64,000 nucleotides of DNA from Piper betle (taxonomy: Eukaryota; Streptophyta; Magnoliopsida; Piperales; Piperaceae). The notes below the pieces were generated by a model. The model was not told where the DNA came from and ran no database searches. It worked only from the letters and a program-made list of their open reading frames with translations. A program made the position numbers and the translations under genes. The DNA lies in the NCBI GenBank assembly GCA_033002965.1, contig JAURVB010000851.1, positions 186,001-250,000 of the forward strand. The letters are read 5' to 3'. Each line of letters begins with the position of its first letter. Position 1 is the stretch's first letter. Positions 38,113 to 51,234 of the stretch are shown piece by piece.

Positions 38113-39566
38113 TCTAGATTTTCACTAATTTTTGTAATGCCATATTTTTAGGCTTTATGCATATATGATGCAAGAAGAAGGTACTATCAATTCTTAAATA
38201 ATTATAATAGTCGGAGTACTTTATGTGTTTGCCTTACGTCATTATGAACTCTTAAACCATTTGTCTGTCATTATCATAAAATCATATATACTCACTTTTG
38301 TTACAAATTAAACTTGCTTATTAACTGCAAGGGCTGCCAGTTCTAATGTTTGAAGAACATATCATCCACTCTTATATGATGTTTGCACCAGCCACTAACT
38401 GCATTAATGTACATTATTTACACTATAATTTTTATATTAAGGCATACATCCAATGTGAGTATAAGCATATTATACACTATTAATGAATGAACATACATGA
38501 TATTGATGCAAATAATACTCTTTGGTCATGTTATAAAATTACTCAAAGTGTTATACAAATCACATATTATCAACTTCAATGCATTTCTTTATTGAGAGAA
38601 AAAAATGCACATTCCTGTAAACATTTACGTTATATAAAAAAATTTAATGACGCCCATGTCTTAATCATTACTCCAACGTCCTTCAAATCTTCACTCAAAA
38701 AACAACACCTCATAAAAGCGTAAATCAAGGAACAATTGACTGCATTAGTGATTGGGATGTGGATGACTTTATCTTCAAAGGAAGGAAGTTTTAACAGAAA
38801 ATTCAAAGACAGTTTCTCACAAAAATAAAAGGTTCTTTCAGGCACAAAATCAAAACATTAGAACCTACTAATTACAAATAAATTGATTATAACTCTAGGA
38901 TTAGAAAAATGAAAGCACTTTTGACGAAGTTCTTCAATTGATATACTTAGCAAAATCTCAATAAATAAAAACAGAAAATTGCAAATAAAAAAAAATAGCC
39001 AAGAAGACTGCATCTTCTTGGTTACCCTATTATTCATGTAGGTTGAAATCATTTAACCTCAGGGCACTATAACTCTTTATCTACAAACGGACATTCCACA
39101 AGACACCTAAAGTGGATAGTAAAATTATTAAAATTTTTTGATCAATCAAAACTATATGACCAAATAAAAACAAGTCACCATTTAAATAGCCATTTTGAAG
39201 CACTTAAACTTAAAATATTTACGTAAAATATGTACTACGACATATTGAAAGGATTTCACTGTTTACGTACAATCGGATGTGACTAATAGCAAAAATATGA
39301 GGATATTATATCAAAGGATATTGACTGACTGGAATGGTTTTGTTGCACAGTGTAGTACAAATTATAATTCTAAATTCATAAATAAAAATATTAAATAAAA
39401 TCATAACAAATAAGGCAATACAATAAAGACAATTGCAACCTCAAATATATTGCTCAAGCACATTTGCAATTGCAACTTGCTCAAGAATTCTCAACTAACT
39501 AAATCTCATTTTACCCAGACTACAATTTTAAGCTCATTCTTTTTCAATTCTTTTTAAGAATATAAC
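38113..39566. other. AT-rich spacer, no gene recognised
   Basis: No domains, splice-consistent exons or element ends were seen. Confidence 0.5.
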
Positions 39567-39898
39567 TGTAAAACTCGTGACCCGAGTAAGGGTTTCATTG
39601 CCTAAACCGATCGGTTTGACCATTATTTTCAGTCGGATCAATTTTAAAATACGCGTATTGAGCCAAGGCCGGTCATGTATTATAATCCATGAGAGTCATG
39701 TGTGCCCAAGGATATGATGATAACGTCAGGAAGACAACAATAGCATGAGTGATCAGAATATATGAGAGTACGCCTAGATTTTCTTTATTTATTTTAGTTT
39801 TAGATTGTAGAATTATTTTGTTAAGCTGAAAACGTTTTAGGAAGTGTTATGGGCAGTTTAGGTGGGTTATTAGTTATATAGCATGTAAAGACCCGAAA

Positions 39899-39950
39899 TA
39901 ATACTAATAATAATAATAATAATAATAATAATATTAATAATAATAATGAC
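39899..39950. repeat. (AAT)n microsatellite
   Basis: A run of ATA/AAT trinucleotides lies just inside the start of the nested family II LTR. It is absent from the same position of the copy at 55305-58167. Confidence 0.85.
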
Positions 39951-40887
39951 GTTCGACGCAGTGGGATCGAACGTGGGAAAAAATTCGTTAGCTGGATAAG
40001 TATGAATTACCCGGTTAATTGAAAAGTAATTTTTAATTGGATAATTCTAGTTGAATCGGTCGAGTCGACTACATTATTTATCCAATTAACCATTTAAGTG
40101 AACCATACCATGTACCCATTTAACAGGTTAAGTGAAATGGTTAAGTGGACCATGTTGATTACCCAATTACCCGGTTAAAGGAATTACGGTGAAAGGGTGC
40201 TTCCACGTACCCTAGCCGTCATTTTATTCATTATAAAAGGAAAAGGGGAGGGCGTCATCTACATTTTTCCTCCTTAGACAGACACCGGATTTCCTCCTTC
40301 GCTCGGGTAATTTTCTTTCCTTTCTTTTTCTTTTGTTGCATGCATACACATGTTGCATAAATCATAAACATGATAAACATAAGAATTAAATGAGAAATCA
40401 ACAAGGGAAGAAGAAAACCAGGAGGACGTCCTGCTGTTTTCCAGCAGCAACCATGCCATGTTTCCTTCCATGGTGCGGGGTTGACGTGCTGGAGGTGGGA
40501 ATTGCTCCCGACGGTGATGCTGGCCGGATGGAGTCACCTTGGAGGGCCAAAACAGACCGTCGAGGAGGCACGCAGGTCTGAAATCCGAGGGGAGAACAGG
40601 TCGGTGTTGCCATGGGTGGTGTTGCTGGCCAGACGTGGATCCGCCATGGAAAGTGCAGACTGGTCGTCACCTGGGGTGGTGCTGGTCGTCACCTTGATGG
40701 GGCAGGACATGGTCGCCATGGCTGCTGGTCGGCCACCATTAATGGTGAAATTAAGGTCCCCATATAGGGTGTAGTCCGAGTTTCATGAGATAGCAGCGGA
40801 TAGAGATTGGATCTTTGGGGTTTTTCCAATCGGATCAGTGGGGTAGATAGAAGATGGGGTCTGAAATTGGGTGGAAGGAAAAGAAGA

Positions 40888-40984
40888 CATGCTGGTCGGG
40901 TGCTGTTTATGTGGCCGACTAGAGTAGTCGTCATGGGTCTGGTCGGGTGCTGTTTATGTGGCCGACTAGGGTAGACGCCATGGG
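40888..40984. repeat. Local direct duplication of about 47 bp
   Basis: GGTCGGGTGCTGTTTATGTG followed by GCCGACTAG-GTAG occurs twice in tandem. Confidence 0.85.
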
Positions 40985-41744
40985 TCATGGGCTGATTATG
41001 TGACCGACATGGAGTCACCATGGTCAGGTTGGGGTTGCTGATTGGGTGGCCGGAATGGGGTCGCCAAGGACTGGTTGAGGGTTGCCATGTGGTGGCCAAG
41101 TTGGAGACGCCATGGCAGCAAATGGAGGCCGCCACGTTACTGGTTGGTCGCCATGCATGATGAAAATACCGGCTTTCACGGGTTGACTACAATAAAGCTG
41201 GGAGCTTTGGGGTCGTTAAATGAATTGTTAAAGTAGAATGACAACCAGGTAAATATGGGAGAACTCGATGCGGTTGAGTTAGAATATAAGGTAAATACAA
41301 AAGAATTAAGTATGGGACATGTTAATAATTAAATTATCAATTAGATAATGGGGATTTGGATGGGGATAATTAATAATTAATTATCATTAGAATTGCTGAA
41401 AATTTAATAAGAAATGAAGACTAACATGAACTAATTACATCATTTAAAATTGATAGTATATTAGTCATGTAAGTTGCATGTAGGTTCATGCAAAATAAAA
41501 TTATACTAATGTATAATTTTATGCCCTCATTCAGATTAGGGTTCACGGGTCACAGTCAGACGAAATCACAAGTCAGGTACGTATAATAGGTAGAACATCG
41601 TATTTTCCTTGTTGGTAGCCTAGGTCAGCCTGAGCCCAGATTCGACCACCATGCACCGAGTGCAACCGGGGTCAAAGAATTGACTCAGTCCGACACTGGG
41701 TCGTATTATGTGCGTAAAGTTTGTAATGCATTAACATTGTTTTG

Positions 41745-42215
41745 GAGTAGTGATAGCCGCCCCATAAAAAGGCTACGGCCGGGGTGAGCAAGGCACAACG
41801 ATTCCTCCATCGCACTGGAGTGCAGTGATAGCCTCCCCATAAAAAGGCTACGGCCGGGGTGTGTGAGGCACTGGCACTAGAGTTGGCAGTGAGAGCTTCC
41901 CCACAAACGGGGCATAGCAATCACCTGAGTGCAGTGATAGCCTCCCCATAAAAAGGCTACGGCCGGGGTGTGCAAGGCACTGGCACTGGAGTGCAGTGAT
42001 AGCCTCCCCATAAAAAGGCTACGGCCGGGGTGTGCGAGGCACTGGCACTAGAATTGGTAGTGAGAGCTTCCCCACAAACGGGGCGTAGCAATCACCTGAG
42101 TGCAGTGATAGCTTCCCCACAAAAGGCTACGGCCGGGGTGTGCGAGGCACTGGCACTGGAGACGGTAGTGGTAGCCTCCCCACAAAAGGGCTACGGCCGG
42201 GGTGTGCGGATCACA
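41745..42215. repeat. Tandem array inside the nested family II LTR
   Basis: About eight units of 40-75 bp start AGTGATAGCCTCCCC or AGTGAGAGCTTCCCC. Most continue with AAAAAGGCTACGGCCGGGGT and GAGGCACTGGCACT; two units have the variant ACAAACGGGGC-TAGCAATCACC. Each unit contains AGCC/GGCT and CCCC/GGGG pairs that could form small hairpins. Confidence 0.88.
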
Positions 42216-44789
42216 GCGGATACCTCCTCTGCATTGTTTTGGAGTATAGCGGAATCGCTCCACCGCATATTAAAATAAACATAAGGAAATAGTGGAATGT
42301 ACTTGATTTGTTTTATCTATTATACTACTTAGTGTTGTAATCACTAACGCGGAATTGCCTCCGCAGGTGTGCAGATACGAAATTAGGTGATTGACAACCA
42401 GGGCATGGAGCAAAATAAATATGAGGACTCCTTTTTTTATTTATTTGAGAAATAAGTGTGGCTACTGGGAAATGGTCTAAGACTGTGGGATCTTTATATA
42501 TGTTTTTGTTAAAAAAAATGTTAGACATATTTGCTTAATTGTGAGTAACACCTGGCCAGCTAGGCCCACAATGTTGTGACAAATGGCGGGTTGTTACATA
42601 GCATGTTATTATGATGTTATGGTATGTATTATATTTTATGAGATTTCTCCCTATTTTTCTAGATTCTTTTATGAATTATTATGAGTTGGTTAATATTTTT
42701 GACTTGAGTTGGAGTCTAATCAAGTTCTATTTATGAGATGACCCTGACCTTCTCCCTGCAACCACTCGTCTTCCCACCCTCCCTGACACCTTTTATTCCT
42801 AACCCTCGATGCCACCCCTTCACCTGCCATCGACGCCGGAGCAGAGCCCAGTGCTGCCCATCCGGATCTTCTGCTAAACTCATCCAGTTGAACCCGATCG
42901 AACTTTAGACGCTGATGGGTGCTGAATTCGAGTCTTGAGTCACACGATAAAACCCTATTCATCGTCGATTACCGACAACGCGAGGTATAATTAACTTTGA
43001 CTTAATTTATTAAGGGTGATAATTATTAGCACGACATGATAGGATTAATGAATTGACTAGTTTGCTATTTTATTATAAATAAAAATATGAAATTTGCTTG
43101 ATTGAAATGTATTAAAACAAGTGCGAAGGAACTAATTAGATAAACTAAGTAGTAATCGTAATCTAATACAACGTAGCATAGGAAAACTTATGTGTGATTG
43201 ATGTATGATTGATATGGGTATGCTATAGGATGTATGAATGCTTCATGAGTGGACGTTAGCATCTAGATTTGATATGTAGGTATGGAGTAGAAGCTCACTG
43301 CTACGATCATGGACACGATTGAAGCTTCTACTAGGTCTGTTTAGAACTCATTCCTATTTTATGCTCTATTCTTTTGTGTATTATTTTATTACTTGCACGA
43401 AGAGTTAAGTGGCTTTTTATCGGATCCCACTTAACCCAAGCTATTTAATCAACCAGTTTTCTGGATTAGTAACCCTCGACGATGAGATCCCTCAAGTATG
43501 TTTTCAAAAACAAGATCCACCACAGGTTGCCTTCCCAGGCCTATATATAATTTTATCACATTTCAGTAAGACGAGAGATGGGAAGACCGACTCGCACGTA
43601 CCATGAGCAGGTGCACATGCCGATCATAGCAGGCTCTAGATTAGTGAGCGAGCTATTGCATTCCTGAGGGATCCTCACAACTCTGCGTCTTAGTTCTTCA
43701 CACCCGGAGAATGTAGAGGTTTATAGGTGTTGTTTAGTAGAGCTCATGTCTAGACTTATAGTTGAAAGGGTATTAAAGGTGATTGCCTGAGAGTACTTTG
43801 CTTTCGTGCTCAAGGCCAAGAGAATTGTGGAGGAAAGGAGAGGGTTTAGGATATACTGGTAGTCCTTAGGGATCAGGAAAATGAAATGAGAAAATGTCCA
43901 AGAGAGGTATCACTAGACTAGTCAGTTTGGGATGCTATCAGATCTGCAACTCGGTAGCTCCTTAGTAGATGCCCTTAAAGAGTGTTCACGAGAAGTATAT
44001 AATGTTTTTTTTCAAAATGAGAGTTAGCTCTCAATTGCCAGTGTGTTGTGTAGTTATATTTTTTGACCGGTAACACTCGTTATTGACATGTTTTTATAAT
44101 ATATGTAGGTGATGAGCATGGGTTGGATGTTCCAGCCTAGACAGAGGAACAATGATATCTCTTGCACACACACATGTCAGATGATAGAATGTTGATGTTT
44201 TATTGATGTTGTCATTATACTAAGAATGATGTGATATAATGCAAGGTATGATAATATGATGTGATATGATATTTGCTTCAGTAACAAAATTTCTAATTGT
44301 GACATTTGAATACATATATTTTAGTAAATATGTTTAGATATTAAATATGTACAACAAGTAAGGCCCAGAATTGGATGCAAAAAGTGAATAGAAAGCATAG
44401 ATGAGTTGAGACCCAAGATTTAAAATAATTTATGCAGCAGATTAGAATTTTGTGTGAATTTCAATGCATGATATATTTATATATGTTTATACATGTTGAT
44501 TTGACAGGGTGGTCCTTAATTGCACTTTTAGGGGAGACTCTGTCCGTTTTATTTTACTAATTTTATTGATTTTATCATAGTTATTTTGGTATGTAAACCG
44601 TTTGTCATATCATTCATATAGTAGTATGTTAGGGTTTTTGTGCATTCTACCATGCAAAGCGATTAACATCTTCTATCTTGAGACGCTGAGAATAGATTCA
44701 AATAAATTGGGATCGGGTTAGTTGACCCAACCAGGACCAGTGACATTCCGATTCAGTCCTTGAGCATGAACCGGATTTGGGGTGTTACA

Positions 44790-45360
44790 ATAATGCCTAC
44801 GAAAGTTAATTTCTTGGATTAAGACAACTAAAATAAACCCAAAAAATTTACTAAGAAGATTTCACTCCTAACCTGAGCAACTCAACGTGGGGGGAAAAGC
44901 GAAAGTACCAGCTTGAGCTTCTGGAGCTAATCCACTATAAGCCGGACAGCTACGCACCTCTTTAGCACACTCTCTATCTCAAACATTGCCGCAACCTCCT
45001 ATAAAATAAATATCCATTCCAAAAAAATCATAACTAACCCCCTCCTTCCCAACCTGAGTTTTGGGGAGGGTGATCATGATGAGGGAAGGGGGAGAGTTGG
45101 AGGCTGCCATTGCCTCCATTGTCTCGACATCGGTCGATATGGCCATCGAGTCGACTTTGTAGATACAGAAGGGAAGTAGTAGTTGGAGGAGAGGAAGATT
45201 GCTATGGAGGTGGTCCGGCGATGAAGACAGCATTGTCGTTGTCGAGGTTAAGAGAGGAGTAGAGAGATAATATGCACGAGGATGAAGAAGTTTTTTTATT
45301 TTAAACAAACATCTATATTATCTAAGAGAAGGTAAAATACAGAGGTGGCCACATTGAGCA
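44790..45360. other. Spacer, no gene recognised
   Basis: A 109-codon minus-strand open frame at 44979-45308 has no recognisable domain and no supporting features. Confidence 0.45.
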
Positions 45361-45640
45361 AGATGATGGACCATTTGATTTAGGCTTCTAGGAATCCTTA
45401 TAATAGCTGCATTTAGGCTACAAAAAATCTCTCGACAAGAAGCAACAAGAGATGAGTTTTGCTAGTTAATACATTTCACTCCGATAGTGATGAAGTTCAC
45501 TATATTATAACAAAATCTAATAAGATCACCAGAAAGGGAATACTGGACTTGAGAGCATAAATCAAGGCCTGACAAAATGCAACTAGTCTTGCATTTTCTG
45601 GAGTCTGAGCAATCTATTGGGAAATAGGCACTCTAGCGGT
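45361..45640 (-). pseudogene. Possible RNase H-like (non-LTR type) fragment
   Basis: The minus strand weakly resembles an RNase H-like domain of plant LINE elements (ARLVAFCQALIYALKSS around 45560), with internal stops. The match is short and could be chance. Confidence 0.25.
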
Positions 45641-45679
45641 ATCAACCTAGAAAATATTTACTCTCATGGTGAAATGAAA

Positions 45680-46251
45680 ATAAATATAATATGAAATAGA
45701 AAGCACCGTAATAAAAAAATGGATGGAAACTTTCCTCCAAATTAGAGAAAAGAAAACCAACCTACTCAATCAACTTTAATTTACAAAATCTCTTATAAAC
45801 TTTAATTTAAAAACTCTCTTATAATTAAGAATCGAATACAATTTTAGAAAACTCTCCTAATACAAATCAAACCAAGAACAAGATCTAAAAGAAACAACTC
45901 TTGAGAAATACAATATATGAGAAATTGAGAAAATAGCACATACACTTCAAAAGAAAAATGGATCGACCCCTTGGATTATGAACCCCATTTCAACTTGAGA
46001 TGATTAAAAACTTCTCCAAAACTCTCCCTTTATGAGCCGAATGTGCTAAAAAACTCTCAAGAGGATGTTTTATTTAACATTGGCATGATTCTCCATTATA
46101 TAGAAGAATATAAGTAGAAGTCAAGATGTCACCTCATTAAGCTTCTATATAAAATGACATAGGTATACAAAACACCAACAGTTAGTGTGATAAACAAAAA
46201 GTCAAAAATTGACAATTGAGTTTTTCAATGTGAATGGGTGAGGGAAATCCA
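45680..46251 (-). repeat. Probable 3' LTR of a second copia fragment
   Basis: It lies directly downstream (minus strand) of the copia RNase H remnant. It is preceded on that strand by GAAGGGGGGA, a likely polypurine tract, and an LTR-like start TGGATTTCCC at 46251. The far end is not defined, so the left boundary is approximate. Confidence 0.4.
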
Positions 46252-46289
46252 ATAAATCCCCCCTTCATGAATCAATGAGCAAGACATAA

Positions 46290-46790
46290 TTGGTAGTAAA
46301 ATTCTCCAAACCAGCTCCACTTCAATAAAGTAAATATTTGTCCTTCATCACAATCTTGATCAACATATCTTAGACGTTCTTGTCACTATGAACCTTGTTC
46401 AACTCTAGCAGCTTTTTCTCCAACACATTTCTTACTTAATAATATCAAACATTTATATGTTTACTCTTTGAAAGAATACTAGAGTTCTTACTCAAATGTG
46501 TAACACTTTGACTATCATAAAATACCTCATACTTATCTTGACTTTCCCCAATTTCATTTAGATCTTTTCAACCATAGAACTACTTTGCAATCTTCTATAA
46601 TTGCCATGAATTCAACTTTAGTTATGGATAGAGCAATATATTTTGCAATTTGGACTGCCAAGAAACAACACTACCCACAAAAGTAATAACAACCCCAGAA
46701 GTAGACCTCCTAGATTCAGGATCACCAGTCATATCTGCATCAGTATAACATGATAATATAGGCTTATCTCCCCCAATAGATTGTACATAT
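46290..46790 (-). pseudogene. copia RNase H fragment
   Basis: The minus strand carries YTDADMTGDPESRRSTSG, VVSWQSKLQ and, after frameshifts, the degraded ALSTTEAEF and LWLKR-NEIG region. This is the same domain and order as in the copia element at 8.5-13.7 kb but a separate, diverged copy. No RT, integrase or gag could be found to its right, so the element is truncated. Confidence 0.75.
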
Positions 46791-46799
46791 CATCTTCAT

Positions 46800-47389
46800 G
46801 CCCCAACATCATTTTTTATACCATTTTTGGTAAAAAATTGAAAATTTTTTATTGTTGCTAGTTCTATCAGAATATAAGTAAATTTGTAGTTGAATATAAA
46901 TAAAGAATGATATTTTGAAGTCTTTGGACCAAGCTCGTGCACATTTGCAGGTAAAGCAAGCTATCTTTTCACAAACCTAGGATGGATCACTTGAGACACT
47001 TCCTAGTATGTCTAGACCTACAATATGCTTTTGACCAAAAGAAGGCACTAGCACATCTGCGATTGTTCCCTACATAATCGGACAAATCTACCTACTCCAC
47101 TCAACTCCCCACTTTGAGATGGACACCTTGAAGGGCAATAAAGGAACACAACCACCAACTACCAATGATTAAAAGAGTCACTTGTGAGCACTTGTTAGGA
47201 TGATGTTGCAAGGAAGCTTCCTCTACTGATTTGATCTGATCATCATATTTGAACCATCTAAATTGCATGGGGCAAGTCCACCAACCCCACTAGACAAGGA
47301 GGAGACAAAGGATACAAAGGAACAAGTTAGAAATGCAATGATGAAGTCAATATCTGCCCCAGTTTGGAGGAAGGAAACTACTAAGAGGC
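46800..47389. other. Spacer, possibly end of an unidentified element
   Basis: No domain is recognised. The last bases (TTGGAGGAAGGAAACTACTA then AGAGGC) are purine-rich and directly precede TGTCA, which could be a polypurine tract followed by an LTR start. Confidence 0.35.
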
Positions 47390-47394
47390 TGTCA

Positions 47395-50132
47395 TGTAAC
47401 ACCCTGATTTCAGTTCACCTAAGAACCGAATCAGAAAAGTTATGATCGAGTCGAGTCATGTTTAAAATTGTTGGTCCGATAAGACTTGATTGATAAAATA
47501 GATTGAAACAACCCGCTTGGTGTCATGAGAATGAAAGACAATACGTGTCAAAACACATCAAATATAAGCAAAAGTAAGAAAAATAAATAAATGCACTGAG
47601 CTCAAGTGTGTGTAGTCTTTATCTGTCCTTCCACCAAAGTTGACTCAAGATTTGTAACACCTACATTTATTATATGAAAAACATCAGTAACAAATGTTAC
47701 ACGTCTAGAAAATAACAGATACAAACTAGCAAGTGGGTAATCCATTACCCACGAAAACTTATAAAACTTCAAGATTGCCTCACACTAGGTGGTAAACAAA
47801 CATACTTAAGTAAGTGTCAGATCACTTGCATGGCTAATGTTCATATTCAAACATACAATGCTTATGCCCTTACACCTTCCATACCACCTGCCACGGTACT
47901 CGAGTGGCAAAAGGAATAGTTAAGTTAGTGCCATAAATTTTGAAAATGTACTACGTTACGTAATACCCTCATACACCGCACTACCTCAGGCTTTGAAGGA
48001 GTTCTAACACAGTCCATACATATCTCTGTACCACTCATTCTTTTGTTCATGAAATCCATAAAAATGCACGTATTCATAGTGTGTGTTTATATCATCAATA
48101 CATCCTAATAAAGAAAACAGTGCTAACAAATCTATAACTAAACATGTGGCACAAAAATCGAAACATGATAATAATAAATAAATAAATAAACAAAAAAAGC
48201 ACCCATAGATAATTAGATAAATAATAAATACATAAATAAGAACAATAATTTAATCATAAAATAATAATATAATTATACTACATAAATATGCAGGTAAACA
48301 CGAGTAAATATCAACATATACTCGTGTTAGTAAATATATAAAGAAATAAAGAAATAAATATATAATAATTTAATAAACAAATAAACAAACAAACAATTAG
48401 TTAAGGCTCATTAATCATGCATATTAATAATATCATAGTCATACAATACAAAAATGTAAAAGTAAATACAAATAAATAATAACATACAAATAGCAAACAA
48501 ACAAATAAATAAATAAATATAATTTAGTAAACATAATATGACTAATATTCATAAGTAAATATAATATTAATAATAAAAAATAATCATGTAAATATTCATC
48601 ATATATGAAAACATATAAATAAAAATAAATAAATAATAATAAATAAATAAATAAATCAATAAATGAAGAAAAACATTCATAATATCCAATCATGTGAATA
48701 TGCATTACAATTAACATAGAGGTTCTCGAATTACCAAAAACTGTGCAAAAATTGATGAAAATAGTCCGAAAATGAGCTGAACCAGACCAAACTAAGAGGA
48801 ACCAAATTGAGTCGAACGGGCTAAACCAACCCAATCTAGGTTAAATAAACTACTAGGTTGAGTCCCCGGGGCTGGTCTAAACTGATGGACACAGACACGG
48901 ACACGGACACGGGCTCAGATTGGTGGACTTGGGCATGACCAAGTGGATGCGAATGCGGGTGGTTGACGCAATCACAGGCAAATAGGCCAAACAGAGGGCG
49001 GCGGTGCTCGTCGCCGGAAAATGCCGACGGTGGTGCGGCTGGGCTTGCTGTCAGTTGGGATCAACAGGGGGCATCGAGGAGGAGGTGCTCGTGGTGATGA
49101 TCGGCAGATTCCGGCCACTGGCTAGCCGAAAAATGGCCGGAAAGAAGGCGGTATGGCTGCCGGGTGCATCGACGTCACCGGCGGTAATTGTGGCTATGGT
49201 GGTCATCGTGGGATATCTGAAAATGTAGATCTCGGCAAGATGAAGTTGTTGAGGTCGTCGGATTGGCTGGTGGTGGCTCCCCAATGCCGGAAAAGGCTCA
49301 AATAGCTGTAGCAGCACTGGAAGCGGGTTGTAAAAACTCCGTCGCTAACGGCGACTGCAGCAGCGCTGGTGTTCATGAGAGGTACAATTGGAAAGCCGGC
49401 CATGAGGCGGTCATGGGAGTGCCAGTCCGGTGGCCGGGGGCGAGGCGGAGGCTCGCCAGTGGCGAGCCGAAGTGGTGGCAGAGCTAAGAGTGAATAACTC
49501 CGAAAATGGGAGAAAAACAACTGGAAATCATTGTGTGAAGCTATAAGGCTAAGTGGACGTATCCAATCATGCCACGTAGCATGATCCATACGTCCGATAG
49601 CTCGTAGCCTAATGGAGCCCACCTATAAGTATTACAATATCTATATGGACAGAAAGCTTGGATCGAATTGGTCTAAAGTCAAAATTGACTCGAATCTTAA
49701 AAATGACTCTATAGGCGAGAATCTATGCAAGAAGGGTAAATGGGCCTCAAAATTCTAAACGAAATCAAGTTTGCTCTGTGGGGACACAATCTGATGGTCC
49801 GAAATCCCTATGATGCATGCAATGAGATACCCTAAAAATCTCAAATGGATACTAAACGCTGCAACAGCCTAGATCTAGGCCTAAAATCCTGACTAACTCA
49901 TAAAAATCATATACATACCTCGTATATACACTGATAAGTGAAACTATCATATGCATGTCAGGCATGCTCAGCCTCCATAATATGCTTATATGGCCATCTG
50001 GGCCCCATACTCATATTTTGAAAATCAGTCTAGCTCGAGCTGGCTTGAGCTTGCTCGAATCGACTCGATACTGACCCGAACAGGGAAAAGCTAAAATTAG
50101 GTAAAACCCTAACCCAAAAATGGGGTTTTACA
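47395..50132 (-). mobile_element. Family I solo LTR, copy D, with target duplication
   Basis: The plus strand begins TGTAACACCCTG and ends TGGGGTTTTACA. TGTCA flanks it on both sides (47390-47394 and 50133-50137). The shared family anchor is at 47654-47715 (CATCAGTAACAAATGTTACA). The GC-rich block is at 49.0-49.5 kb and an AT-rich simple-repeat expansion at 48.16-48.67 kb. It is the most diverged of the four family I LTRs. Confidence 0.85.
48160..48670. repeat. AAAT/AAAC-rich simple repeat
   Basis: About 500 bases are dominated by AATAAATAAATA and related words, inside solo LTR D and absent from the other family I copies. It produces a spurious 131-codon minus-strand frame. Confidence 0.85.
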
Positions 50133-51234
50133 TGTCACATTGTCAAGAGACATTCTACCCCCATAGGTTATAAATACCCCCACTCACATTGGAGAAAATT
50201 GGATGTGCATATTAGATAGATAGACTAATTCCCTCTTTCCCCTTAACAAGGTTTCTAAAGAAGAAAACTCACTCATCATGCTCTCACCCTCTCACCCTCT
50301 CACTCTCTCTAGCTCACACTACCAAATTGAAAGAGGAGTTGAAGGCTGTAGAAAAGAAGTTGTGAAAGCCAAGTTACAAAGAAGCATCATTGTTGAAGAG
50401 AAGTTCACGCCAGGGCCTCATCGTTGTAGATTTACATTACTTTTCTCTTCTCTTCTTGAAATGTTGTTTTCCTTAATGAATTTCATAATGTATCATTATT
50501 CTCTTGTGGGGTAAGCGATTAGTGATCTGGGGTGTATGATCGATCTTGGTTGATATATAATATATATCTTGTTTGTGTTATCTTGTTAAAGCTCTTTTTA
50601 GTTGATTACTACATACTTATGTTCAATGTTTCAGAAGAATATCTAACTTTGTTATGATTAAGAGTTTTAATCGAGACCTAGGAATACGTAGGCCGATGAT
50701 ATCCAAATAAGGAAGTTAATCTTAATGCACTGACTTAGTTTCTGTTTGCACAAGAATGTGAAATGATGCTAAGGCAATAAGTTATGATAAGATGCCAAAG
50801 TTCGTAATAAGTAAATCCTTTTCCTTGGATATCAACCACAAGTGTATGTGTAACTTGATTAACATGACAAGATATGCTACTTATCAACAAAGTGTAGTTA
50901 TCCATCTCAGATCCATTTTTATTAGAAGAACTTGTACCAACTTGTATTGTGTTTTCTATTTTTGTGCCTTTGCATTATTTTCTTATTTAAGTAGTATACC
51001 AATTTCATGCTCTTGTCTTGATTACTTATAGGGATAGTTTTAAATTCTTTACCATTTGCTATTATATTGCTTCTTGATTCCTATTTACAATACTTCGTTA
51101 GTTACATAACTAGTCCAATCACTTAGAATAATAAGTAAGGCTAAGAGATCAAATCATTGTGGGAACAATACTCACTAATTACTCTATTACTTGTTCAATG
51201 CATGCAATTACACAATACATTGAAAAAGCAACAA
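50133..51234. other. Spacer, candidate LTR at its left edge
   Basis: 50133-50520 looks LTR-like: it has a TATA-type word TTATAAATACC near 50168, then CT-rich and coding-poor sequence, and it begins TGTCACATTG. No partner LTR was found. The rest shows no gene or domain. Confidence 0.35.

Larger units (their letters stand above)
39884..42598 (+). mobile_element. Family II solo LTR nested in copy C
   Basis: It begins TGTAAAGACCCG and ends GGCGGGTTGTTACA, flanked by TAGCA on both sides (39879-39883 and 42599-42603). The word ATCACTAACGCGGAATTGCC plus TCCGCAGGTG near 42341 recurs in reverse orientation near 55620 in the other family II copy. It carries GC-rich sequence at 40.4-41.2 kb and a short tandem array at 41.7-42.2 kb. 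No internal region is present. Confidence 0.87.
39567..44789 (+). mobile_element. Family I solo LTR, copy C, interrupted by a family II LTR
   Basis: It begins TGTAAAACTCGTGACCCG and ends TTTGGGGTGTTACA. Flanks are ATAAC (39562-39566) and ATAAT (44790-44794), a 5-bp duplication with one change. Removing the nested LTR leaves about 2.5 kb collinear with B. Anchors include GGATCCCACTTAACCC near 43421 and TAACACTCGTTATTGACA near 44071. Its GC-rich block is the short piece at 42.75-42.97 kb. Confidence 0.85.

Noticed and set aside
44979..45308. 109-codon minus-strand frame
   Set aside because: No domain and no promoter or splice evidence; low-complexity Ser/Leu/Thr-rich start.
49003..49622. Frames of 74-139 codons on both strands
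   Set aside because: The GC-rich block of solo LTR D; compositional.
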